Below, in pieces: positions 20,501 through 30,241 of a stretch of 64,000 nt of DNA. The stretch spans positions 51,747,133 through 51,811,132 of the forward strand of contig CM061238.1 of assembly GCA_030848705.1 (NCBI GenBank), read 5' to 3'. The DNA comes from Heracleum sosnowskyi (Eukaryota > Streptophyta > Magnoliopsida > Apiales > Apiaceae). The notes beneath the pieces are model-generated. The model was not told the DNA's origin. It saw only the letters and a program-made list of their open reading frames with translations, and searched no databases. Every line of letters starts with the position of its first letter. Within the stretch, counting starts at the first letter, position 1. Position numbers and translations under genes: made by a program.

Positions 20501-22252
20501 CGTTGGCATCAGGGTCATCAACAGATGTGTCACCAAGGGGTGATGACTGCAATGGATCTAATATCCTCTCGTCCTCCTCCATGTCATCTGCCCCAGCCAG
20601 GATGAGCTCTAAAGGAGTAGAAGGGTGAGGAGCTGGGAAGTCAGCAAAATCAAAAACTTCAGGATTCTTGGCCAAGATAGCCTAAACAGCATCCTCCCAT
20701 CCTGATGTATGCTGGACTGGGAAAAGAATCTCGTCATGCTTCTTGATCAAGTCTTTGTACTCCTGAGAGTCAAGTTACTCGTCGATGCAATCCTATTTGC
20801 TCTTCCTCAGCTCAACAAGATCAGCCTGAGCATCAGCAAGCTCCTTCTCCCTCCTAGCTAAAGTCTCCTTTAGAGACTTCACCTCCTCCTCGGACCTCTC
20901 CAACTTGATCCTGTTGGCCTCAAAAGAGGTACGCCAAGCTTTAGCTTGGAAGAGAGCCCCCTGGAAATTGGCATTAGTCTGCCAAAAAATAAAAGTTAGA
21001 AAAGAAAAGTAAAGACTTAAAAGAAAGAGAGGGGCTTAGGTAAGAAAAATACCGCAGTAATAGCTTGAGCTCCCAGATGCTCAACTCCCTCGATAGTAGA
21101 ATCTGCGACAAAGTCCTTGTAATCGCAGGGAGTGAGGGAATGGTATGACCAATCCACAACATGCTTAGACACCCCAGTAATGGTGTCCCTCTTCCTGATA
21201 CCCCAGTTGGGGCGCCAAACTGAAGACTTAGTAGACACAGGGATGTCTGCCTCGTCCATAGGAATCTGAGAAGGGATCAGGAAACTGGGAACACTAGACA
21301 TTCCCCGTGGATCATCTCCTATCCTGGCCCTCTTCATCCTCGAGGTCTCATCATCCTTGGGCTCGTTGGTCTTGTTTATAAAGGCCGTAGCTGCAAGAAC
21401 AACCAAAAAATGGTTAACAGAAAATCACAAAAGAAAAGAAAGTAATGAACAAAAAGGATAAGTAAAATTACCCTTATCAGAAACAGTCTAAAGGTGAACA
21501 GACTTGAGGACAAACTCGTCCAGTAGCTCCCAAGCCACGGTAGTTCCATTGTCCTTGATTAGCTCAGAGTAGGCAAAGGACTCCTCATCAGTCAAGACTA
21601 TGTTGCTGGGACTACCATCTGAAACTCTCCCAAAAGACTTACGGAACAGGGTTCCCCAGTCCCCACCTTCCCAGATAAGGTACATGAACTCATTCTTCCA
21701 CCTAGGGTTATTATCTGGGATAGACTTTGGGTGGAAGATAAAAAGAAAGCCAACCCTATGGCTAATGTATACCCAACCCAAGTTGTTGGCAGAACTGTTC
21801 TTAAATTGAAAAATCTTTCTAAACAAAGGAACAAAAAGAGGCAATTTATTACGAAGGCATAAAACCATAAAACAGTGAATTATCCTCCAAGCATTTGGAG
21901 GTAGTTGGCTGGGGTTTATTTGAACATCGGCCAAGAGCCTAGGTATAAACTCATAAAAGGGGAACCTAAGGCCAGCAACTATGTAGTCTTTGTAAATACA
22001 TAAGGCGTTAGGCCGCCAATGACAAGAACGGTCACCGGCACAGGCAGGAACTAGTTTTAAAGGTGCTTTGACCCTATACATCTTATTATAATCTTTGATT
22101 TTATCTACATCATGGAATTTGTTGCTACAATCGTATGAATCTAAAGCAGACACAGACGGGTACTCATCCCCACGTTCATTAATCATATCATGCAAAGACA
22201 TCTATTTAGAACGAATTGGAATGGGGGTACCTCGTTTGGATGCAAAATTCAT
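20501..22252 (-). pseudogene. Antisense ORF with gypsy-type transposon domain, five stops
   Basis: Three exons can be read on the minus strand. Exon 1 is 22252-21472 (MNFASKRGTPIP start), exon 2 is 21390-21053, and exon 3 starts at 20978 and runs to the gypsy-1 insertion, resuming at 1471-1407. Both introns are short and have GT/AG borders with T-rich acceptors; the joins keep frame. Exon 1 has the pattern of the putative gypsy-type transposon domain (PF04195): LRFPFYEFIPRLLADVQI, LPPNAWRIIHCFMVLC, W-G/F-W-phenylalanine-rich core, and WKNEFMYLIWEGGDWG. Exon 3 starts as a charged coiled coil (RSEEEVKSLKETLARREKE) and ends acidic. In-frame stops occur before MSLHDM, after KSVHL, twice after ELRKSK, and before AILAKNPE. 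Each could come from a Gln codon by one C-to-T change. A TATA-like box lies upstream. The role of these antisense ORFs in Tat elements is unknown. Confidence 0.75.
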
Positions 22253-22585
22253 CTTTTGAAGACGTTGAGAAGCACGATAAACCATTTGAAACCCAGAAAA
22301 AGCCCAGAAATGTTTAAGTCTTCAAAGAAAATCTTCAAGTATTCAAAGTAGAAACCAAGAATCTTCAAATCTTCAAGAGAGAAAACCAAGAATCTTCAAG
22401 AAATCTTTAAATCTTCAAGCAAAAAAACCCAGAAACCGGTGAGATTAAACGGAAAATCTCGCCGGGAATCGCCTTATGACAGAACCCTAACAGAGCTTTG
22501 TAGAGAGAATTTTGGAGAAAATTTAGCAGAGTATCTTTGAGGAAATAGAAAGTGAGAAGTGAATGAAGATAAGTGAGACTTCACA

Positions 22586-22594
22586 CTTATATAG
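22586..22594 (-). promoter_or_regulatory. TATA-like box for the antisense ORF
   Basis: The minus strand reads CTATATAAG about 340 bases upstream of the inferred ATG (22252), followed by an A-rich leader. The placement suits an internal antisense promoter. Nothing shows that it is used. Confidence 0.4.
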
Positions 22595-22767
22595 AAAAAA
22601 CATCCGGTCAATGGGCCGGTTGAAAGAAGGGAAACCGGCATTAGCCGGTATAGCCCATAAAAGGCTACAGGCCCAATTATTAAATAAAGACCTTAGGCCC
22701 AAATTGAGCCCAACATAGGTGGACCTCATGGCACAAGAGGTACAACTTGAAGACATTTGTGATTCTG

Positions 22768-23316
22768 TGTTCGACCAGGGCCTAAAACGAGACTCATCTT
22801 CGATCAGAATCCCGGTCGAAAGTGTTCGACCAGGTCCTAAAATGGCACTCATCTTCGATCAGAAACCTGGTCGAAAGTGTTCGACCAGGGCCTAAAACGA
22901 CACTCATCTTCGATCAGAATCCTGGTCGAAAGTGTTCGACCAGGGCCTAAAATGGCACTTATCTTCGACTAGAGTCCTAGTCGAAAATATTCGAACAAGG
23001 GCCAAATTCGCATCTATTTTCGACTAGAATCCTGGTCGAAGGTGTTCGACCAGGGGACGAAATTGCATTAATCTTCGACTAGAATCCTGGTTGAAAGCAT
23101 TCAACCAGGAGACAAAAACGAAGTCAATTTCGACCAGAATCCTGGTCGAAAGTGTGCGACCAGGAGGCAAAAACGAAGTCAAGTTCGACCAGAATCCTGG
23201 TCGAAAGTGTTCGACCAGGAGCCAAAGTCAGGCCAAATTGGACCAGAATCCTAGTCGAAGGTGCTCGACCAAGAGCCAAAAATGAGGTCGAATTCGACCA
23301 GAATCCAGGTCGAAAA
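22768..23316. repeat. Ten-copy 55-bp tandem array with inverted sub-motifs
   Basis: Ten units of about 55 bp, each starting near TGTTCGACCAGG. Every unit holds TTCGACCAG(G) and its reverse complement CCTGGTCGAA. Junctions between units therefore form an inverted repeat with 10-base arms and a 4-base spacer, and a second one with a 3-base spacer lies inside the better-conserved units. Divergence rises in the middle copies (units 4-6). It sits between the antisense ORF and the polypurine tract, i.e. in the 3' untranslated region of the Tat-like element, where array formation is known. Confidence 0.9.
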
Positions 23317-23490
23317 TACACTGGAATTTCAAATTTTAATTTATGTTCCAAGAAATTGATGAAAAATCCCGATTCCTATTTTGGGAAAATTATAAGAACT
23401 GGTTTAGAACTATATGTTCGCAAAACCAAGCTAGAATACGAAAGAAAATTTCGAATAACTTCTACGATAATCCAAGAGAGATTTTCCTAG

Positions 23491-23508
23491 AAGTTGGGGG
23501 GGGGCAAA
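23491..23508 (+). other. Polypurine tract of the Tat-like element
   Basis: Reads aagttgggggggggcaaa, immediately before a TGATATGGGC LTR start. It fixes the orientation of this element as +. Confidence 0.8.
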
Positions 23509-24013
23509 TGATATGGGCTGAAAAATAATCCTAGAAGTGCAATTAATTACGTATTAATTAGACCCAGATTGGTCCAAGAACACGGCCCAATAAGCAAGGC
23601 CCGAAACCCTAATTATTTATTAATTACAAAATTAATAAATAGGGAAAATATACAGCTTAGGAAAGAAGTCCAAAATATGGTAAATTCATCAAAGAAGGAT
23701 CCAGAATCCCAATTAAAAGAAATAATGAGTCATAGTCCTTATCAACAAGGAAAAGACTTGTCCACCAAGAAATACAATGTTTATCCAATATCAAAAAGGA
23801 GACTTATTCGCTAAGTCTCCTAAACATACTCTAAATACGAGGCTCCAGACGCCTATATAAAGACCCTGCTCCTTAACAATAGAACTACGTCTTTGGCTTG
23901 ATTCTCAGCACTGATTGAGATACGTAGTCAGGAAACACAAGAGCAGCCATTAAAGCTCGAAAGCTCTTAAACCCTAACAATTAATTTACAAGTACACTTT
24001 TTAATCCATAACA
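23509..24013 (+). repeat. 3' LTR of the Tat-like gypsy element
   Basis: Starts TGATATGGGC right after the polypurine tract. It contains a TATA box TATATAAA (23854-23861) with a plausible start site about 30 bases later. The end is uncertain: CATAACA at 24013 is my choice, ccctaaca at 23979 the alternative. The matching 5' LTR would lie left of the window, so neither the end nor a target duplication can be confirmed. Confidence 0.65.
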
Positions 24014-24551
24014 ATTATTAATAAGTAACTAACTGTCTTTTTAAGGACATTGTCTGTTTTATATTTTTTAATTGAAACAACTCATATTCGAATTAAAAAT
24101 AACACGGGCAAAATATAGAAATAATGACAATATTATTATATTAAACTTATAAAATTCATGTTTAATATAATTTTTTATAATATTTAATTTAAATAAAATA
24201 ATTAATAAAACATAAAAGTAATAGCATATGTTAAAAGAAACTCGGCACATTACAGTGCACATATTTTATTATTTGCACTTTAGTCACTCTTACATTTTTT
24301 AAGAGCAAATAAATACGAATCGTTAGATCTATTATTTAAAAATATTTTTCTATTTTAAAATCTAAAATACTACTAAATATTACGTGAACAATTTATTAAA
24401 TCAAAATACTTACATTGTTAGATATATAAATTCAATTTATTATATACACATATAAATATATATTAAAATTTCATTAAAAAGATATAATTACAAAAATCTA
24501 AATAAAAATAATAAAATATTAAATAAAACCGTTCATCGCACGGGATATAAG

Positions 24552-24555
<4 letters not shown>
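24014..24555 (+). mobile_element. Helitron 3' end (Helitron-1), 5' limit unknown
   Basis: AT-rich non-coding DNA that ends with an imperfect hairpin (24529-24543, arms CCGTTC / GCACGG, loop ATC), then atataag and CTAA (24552-24555) before a T. A hairpin followed within about ten bases by CTRR-T is the Helitron terminus. I could not find its 5' TC end, so the left limit is only where the preceding LTR stops. Confidence 0.5.

Positions 24556-24637
<82 letters not shown>
24556..24637. repeat. (AT)n microsatellite
   Basis: About 82 bases of uninterrupted AT dinucleotides, sitting exactly between the 3' end of Helitron-1 and the 5' end of Helitron-2. Confidence 0.95.
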
Positions 24638-24642
<5 letters not shown>

Positions 24643-26339
24643 CTACTTCTTATGTTAAAACTCAACCAAAGACAAAATATGTCAAAAATGGTAGTCAATT
24701 TACAATTTTATCCTTGTATTTATAAAAATTACAGAAATGATCTCTTCAATGTTTAAATTAAAAGAGGTTGAATTTGTGTAAACATTGAAAATAGAACTTA
24801 TTATCTCCTTGTATAAATCAATTGAAGCGTATTAACATGTTTACTCTAAAAATATTATTAGATAAAGCGTATTCTCTCTTCCTATTTTCTTTTAACACTT
24901 TAACTTTTGAGTGACCAACATGTTATTTTATATTATTTATATAACATGTTTATAAAATTTCTTTTTAAATTTTAACTTTTCATAAAATGAAATGTTAGTT
25001 CATATTATTTATACAACTCCATATTTTTTAGTTTTCGTGTTTTTATGTATATAATAATGTATCCAATTATCTTTAGAAAATTTTACTCCACTTATATTTT
25101 TTTGATTAAATATCAATTAGGTTGTTAATTATTATATGATTTATATTTTTATATAATAATATGTTACTTATTATATTTTATATGGAATATATAATATTAA
25201 AATCTATAAGTAACATATTGCCGGTTACTTCTATTATTTAAAAATAGATTTTAAGTTGCACACATCATTGTAAAAATTGGGAATCGGTGTTAGGGGTTGT
25301 TCATGGGTTGGAAGAATTTTTGCAAGTCGACCTAGTTATATCATTTTGAATTTTTTTACCCAACCCGCAAAATATAAATTTGCAACCCAACCCTACTTAT
25401 AATACATTAGTTTGGGTCGGGTTTCAGTCTGACTGGTTTAAATAATTTTATTAAAAAAATAAATATTATGCAATATCTCTCATTTGGAAAATCTTAGTAA
25501 ACTAAAACACGTATAACTTACAATTTAGTGTTAATGTTTTATTTTTGAATAATTATAATTTTAATATTATAATTATGTACACTTATATCTATAAATGTCA
25601 GTATAATGTGTTATCTAATGTATGGTTGTATGTACAATATAAATATATATTTAAATATAAAAAAAAATTGTAAGTTAAATTGGGTTGGCCGAAAAATATA
25701 AATTTCATACCCAACACATTTAAATCAGTTTGAAATGTTTTTAACCCAATTAAGTATCGAGTTTTCTTCTATCGGCTTGGTCGGCCAAAAATAGAGTTGG
25801 GTTGGCTCGCTAATCAGGTTGGTAAACCGTGAACACCCCTAATCGGAGTATTGGATTGAGCCACCGTTCAGAGATTAATAGGATGATTAGACATTTTATG
25901 ATGTGATCACGGTATAGTATTACATATGTGGCCAACTTTATATTTTATTTACAAATATACTGTTATTTCAATAAATACACATAAGTTTATATACATCCAT
26001 ATAATATACGGACAACTATACTAAAATTATCATTGATATTCTAATTAATTATTAATTTTGATAAAATGCATTTCACATCATTTAAAAGTAAATAAAATTT
26101 TGGCAAATAAAAATAATAATTTGATCTTTATCTTATAGAAATTTATTCAAATTTTGTGAAATTTTATTAAATTAAGAAAAAGTTAAGAGAATTTCCAAAC
26201 AAATAAAAGATAAATTCAAAATATTATCATTTTCCATATTTTTAATTACAAAACTATTCATATATCTATACATATATTCGTGCAAGAAATTATTTCAGTA
26301 TATAAGCAGGCTCGTGCCTCGCACGAGCTTTTACGCTAG
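24638..26339 (+). mobile_element. Helitron-2, complete non-autonomous element
   Basis: The 5' end TCTCTCTACTTCTTATG follows A. The 3' end has a perfect 8-base hairpin, GCTCGTGC / GCACGAGC with loop CTC (26310-26328), then ttttacg and CTAG (26336-26339) before T. Insertion between A and T without target duplication is Helitron-like. The 1.7-kb interior is AT-rich, has no RepHel coding capacity, and hosts a hAT-like MITE at 25291-25841. Confidence 0.75.
25291..25841. mobile_element. hAT-like MITE, 551 bp
   Basis: Terminal inverted repeats TAGGGGTTGTTCATGGGTTG and, inverted from the other end, TAGGGGTGTTCACGGTTTACC-like sequence, share about 15 of the first 17 bases. The flanks atcggtgt (25283-25290) and atcggagt (25842-25849) are an 8-bp target duplication with one mismatch, as for hAT. 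Subterminal 'gggttgg' / 'ccaaccc' words recur in both orientations. No transposase. Confidence 0.75.
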
Positions 26340-26869
26340 TTTTTATTTATAACATGTCACCCACACTTTTAAATAAGGGTTGTGAAGTTGAAAAAAAAAT
26401 GCACCCCTCGCGACATTGCTACTACAAATTACAATATATATATATATAGTTATCATCAAATTGGGTTAAATTTTGGTAAAGGCTTCTATGAATTTCAAAT
26501 TATATGGATTTTCGCGGACCTCATTGTTGAAGAGTTATATAATCATGTTTGGAACTTACTCTACACATTGATTATAACGCTAACTCATAATTATTATCTA
26601 CAATAATTAGATTCACATCCTAACAAAAAGTTGTGAGCCTATTTCGAAAGCAGTTTTGATCAATTGAGCTTATTTTTGGAGAAAAAATGGATTACTTATT
26701 AACTGAGCGATCTAAGCAATTGTCTAGATTTATATCTGGACAAAAGTTGTGAGCTTCTTTCAGAAAAGTGTTGCACGATGGTCTCTTTCTTCGGAAAGGA
26801 AATTCAGATTCCTATGTCGGATACTGGTAACATAATGCATTGGCTGATCAGAAGAAGCTGAAAACAGAG
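26340..26869. other. Unassigned DNA between Helitron-2 and the copia-2 LTR
   Basis: No coding region I can support. A short (AT)n run is at about 26430. An acaaaaagttgtgagc-like phrase occurs twice about 120 bases apart (26620 and 26740). The right limit is approximate, because the left end of the copia-2 LTR is not fixed. Confidence 0.35.
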
Positions 26870-28149
26870 GATGCGCATCAAGGATATGAACGTGCACACC
26901 TAGAGGGGATGGGTGAATACGTGTAATGGCTAACTACGTACAATTTTAATAATTACCAACAGTTTGCTGACTGTTATTAGAAATAGTGTGCTTGCCAAAC
27001 AATTCGGCTTACTGAATTAGTTAACAGAGAAAATGGTAAGCTGAAAGTGAATATACAATGCAAAATATAAAGGCTAAACAGTAACCTGTAAACAACACAC
27101 AAGAGTTTTAGCTAGTTCGACCCCTAATCTCTATGGCCTACGTCCTGGTCCCTTACCAACTTGGTAAGAGAATATATTATTGATCAACGAAAAACAACTA
27201 TTACAAGATACAATAATATATCTCCCTTTTCCCAGTCGCTGTTGATAATGGCTTGCTGAAACCTTTTCTGATCTCTTGCTCTCTAAAAACTATACTACCC
27301 CTGAGTACAATCTTCTCTAGCAACTAGATTCTTGAACCCTTTTAACTTAAGCCAACTATCTAGCAACCAATCCCTTACAAATTGAACAATACAAATCAAT
27401 TGAATAAGATTACAACTCAAACTATAGATTCTCAATATATGTATAGTATAATATATTAAAGAGCTCAAGAGAATCGAAGAGAATAATACAATAAGTGCAG
27501 AGTTATTTTGTGTTCTTGTGAGTGTCTAAAAAGTTTAAAATGAACACAAGATGTTATATATAGTTTTACACATACAACAGTCAAATCAATCAACAATTTG
27601 CAACTGTCTCGATTCTCAAATCTCATGTTCAAATATGTTGAATCATTTAAACGTTAACATGCAACTGATTTTGATAGAAATAAGGATGGAAGAAAATAAG
27701 AACGTTTGATAAAACAATCCTTCAATATATATCAGCAATAAAAATATGTATAGAAGTTGGTTTAAGGAAAAAGTCTTTTAATAATAAATCAACTCCTAAA
27801 TACAAGGAAAGTAGTTTATAAGATATAGGAACGTTTTATGAGCTCAATAATATATAATATACTGTATCACTACTAGAAAACGGTCAATAGACATCGCCCA
27901 TATAACATCGGTTTATAATTCCACCGATGTAAAAGATGTTAATTACATCGATTTTATAATAACTGATGTCTTTGTATTGTTACGACATCAGATTACTTCC
28001 GAACCGATGTCCAAACGTTGTTTTAAAAAAAAATTAATTGCCCGCTTATACTTTTCCCCCATATACGAAATGTTTCCCCCTTGTACCAAATGTTTCCCCC
28101 CCCCCGTTAGCCAATTTTCATTCCCCCCATTTTTTTAAAGCCTTCAGAC

Positions 28150-28740
28150 AAAACTAAAAACTAATTAAAACAAAAACTATTTTTCACTCCTCACTCGACC
28201 TCACCCCTCTCTCCCTGCCTCACCACTCTCGAACTCACGTCTCTGAAGAACCCTAGCTATTTTTCAGCCCTCTCTCTCTACCTTCACTATCTCTTTCACT
28301 CTCAACTTTCAATTCGTAACCAATCAAAGTTCAAATCGAAGCCCACTTCACTGCTACAAAGCTCAATCGAAGTTAATTGGCCATATTCGTTTCAAATCCA
28401 TATTAAAGCTCAATCGAAGTTTCAAAATCGTTTGTTCACTGCTACAAAGCTCGAATCGGTAAGTGAGTAAACATGTATGTGTATATAAATCCTAATTTTC
28501 TAATTCGTTTGATTCAGTTCGAAAATGGGGGTTTTTGAACTCGAACCCCTAATTTTCGAATTCGTTTGATTCAGTTCGAAATTAGGAGGTTTTGAACTTG
28601 AAACCCTAATTTTCTAATTCAATTTTCTTGTTCTTAATACATGAGCAACATTTTAAAGGAGGCATTGTTTGGGTAAGAATGATGTCTTTGTAATTTCAAT
28701 TTGATTTTTAGTTTATAATTTTTTTAATTTTTTTGTAGAG
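28150..28740 (+). other. Captured gene 5' leader-like segment in CACTA-1
   Basis: CT-rich sequence (about 28190-28320) followed by repeated caaagctc(g)aatcg words, then TTCTTTGTAG-like acceptor and GTAAGT-like donor signals (gtaagtgagtaaac at 28460). It looks like a 5' untranslated exon with its intron. The source gene is not identifiable; it may belong with the H+-ATPase exon further on. Confidence 0.35.
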
Positions 28741-28898
28741 AGAAGAAAAATCTTGTTTGGATAGTGTTGTAAAGCTCAAATTTGTAAGTGTCTATTTGTT
28801 TTTGACGCTCCTATGTTTGGATATGTGTATAAATTTTGGAGTCAGTTTTCTTTATTTGCATAAATTGATTGATATGCTATCTATAAGGTATTTTGACA

Positions 28899-28912
28899 TT
28901 TTTCTAGTAGTG
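28899..28912 (+). repeat. Internal CACTA terminal repeat
   Basis: TTTTTCTAGTAGTG matches a right-hand CACTA end, 1,045 bases after the left end. The following bases are tag, not the tat of the target duplication, so it is not the end of CACTA-1. It may be the relic of a shorter element or of an internal rearrangement. Confidence 0.6.
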
Positions 28913-29106
28913 TAGATTATGAACAATTACCAGAGAACATTAAATGGAGTTATACTTATTAATGCTCCCGTCACTTGCTCGGGCCACCATAAGAGTTTAA
29001 GCAGGCACCATGATAAATGTTTTCTATAAGGGTTATCCAACAACCGGAGACAAATTAAAAGTTTTACAATCCGAGACAAATTGACATAAGTTTTACTACT
29101 AATATG

Positions 29107-29109
<3 letters not shown>

Positions 29110-29170
<61 letters not shown>
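29110..29170. repeat. (AT)n(GT)n microsatellite
   Basis: A compound run of AT then TG dinucleotides within CACTA-1. Confidence 0.95.
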
Positions 29171-29379
29171 AATGATATGGCTAATTAGTTATTCATATTT
29201 AGCATTGTTTGACATAGTTTTCATATGTCTCATATACTTATTTTCAACAATATTCTGTGATTCGGTGGCATTGGTACTGGTTGCATAATTGATGCACTAG
29301 GAATCCATTTTCTTTAAAAGATCATGTCAGTTCTACGCATATTTAAAACTACTTCTTATATTCATAGTTTATTTCATAG

Positions 29380-29501
29380 GACATGAAGTACAACGGAAAA
29401 CCAATTTGGAACTAGATCTCGAACGGTCACTTGCGGAGAATGATATTAAGGCGCAAAGTGATGCTCAGTTATATAGAGGGAAACTGGAGAAATCTGGCCA
29501 G
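29380..29501 (+). pseudogene. Captured exon of an unidentified gene
   Basis: Flanked by a TTTCATAG acceptor and a consensus donor CAG|GTAAGC. In one frame the 122 bases read without a stop as a charged, helix-like segment including LELDLERSLAENDIKAQ and LYRGKLEKSGQ. Base composition is less AT-rich than its surroundings. I do not recognise the family; coiled-coil tethering or cytoskeletal proteins would fit the pattern. Its strand matches the H+-ATPase exon 2.5 kb downstream, but the sequences do not suggest the same gene. Confidence 0.4.
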
Positions 29502-29717
29502 GTAAGCCTAATAGCTTTAATAAGAGGAGCTAATTTGATATTTATTGACAACAAGCATAATTCAATTGTGTCCTTAACGCAAGTTTATTGGGATTTTTCT
29601 TTTATTTTTCTATGATGTGAAAAGTGGATGATATTCTTTCTAGACATAACTTGATTCTACACAACTCAACCACGCGAAAGCCAGATGATTGTTCAATGGG
29701 TAAACTCAATGCAATTT

Positions 29718-29962
29718 TAGATGTTTATATACCTCTTGACTGTCCAACATTTGATGTGGTTTAATGTTTAACAGATTCCTAAGATTATTTTGGTAATTGT
29801 TTTTGTATTCATGTTTGTGACCATAACTCTTGATCCCTGTTTCTAGATGCTTATATACCTCCTGATTGTCCAAGGGTTGATGTATTTGACATATTTCTTT
29901 GATTAGTTTGGTAATCGTTTATGTATTCATGTTTGTGCTCCTTACTCTTGATCCCTGCTCTG
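29718..29962. repeat. Tandem duplication, about 126-bp unit
   Basis: Copies start tagatgtttatatacctc (29718) and tagatgcttatatacctc (29844), and both end in cttgatccctg. They differ at roughly one base in seven, so the duplication is old. It may be intronic DNA carried by CACTA-1. Confidence 0.7.
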
Positions 29963-30241
29963 TTATTTGCGTTATTCACTTGCTGTCACTACAAAAAAAA
30001 TAAAGGAAACATGATACAAGTTTTTGACTTATGTGACTTATGTGAGTATCTATCTATCTATAAAGTACAGTTGCATCGAGTCCCCTATGTTGGCAGGTTG
30101 CCTGAGTACGAGGGAAAGTGAGTTAGAAACCAACTTGACGCTGAGCTGAAATGATGAAAAGTAGTTGGGAATGGATGAAGCCCCTGGAAAAGGTACCACT
30201 AACATAGCCTTCAATACTCACAAAAAATTAATCCTAATTTA

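Larger units (their letters stand above)
1407..24013 (+). mobile_element. 3' part of a Tat-like Ty3/gypsy element
   Basis: Four things are seen in order. First is an antisense multi-exon ORF with a gypsy-type transposon domain (22252 down to 1407, split by gypsy-1). Then come a 55-bp tandem array (22768-23316), a polypurine tract (23491-23508) and a + strand LTR starting TGATATGGGC. Extra antisense ORFs between pol and the 3' LTR, and tandem repeats in the 3' untranslated region, are both described for plant Ty3/gypsy elements of the Tat lineage (Ogre, Retand and relatives). No gag or pol of this element lies in the window, so lineage is inferred from layout only. The left limit given is just the end of the antisense ORF. 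Confidence 0.6.

Noticed and set aside
22768..23316. CRISPR array
   Set aside because: Units are diverged tandem copies with no unique spacers, in plant transposon DNA; this is an ordinary tandem array with inverted sub-motifs.
26382..26606. A 74-codon open frame right of Helitron-2
   Set aside because: Low-complexity, AT-rich, no homologous pattern, and no start or splice context.
28899..28912. Using this CACTA-like end as the right boundary of CACTA-1
   Set aside because: The flanking tag does not match the left tat, whereas the end at 32869 pairs over about 29 bases and has matching tat duplications.
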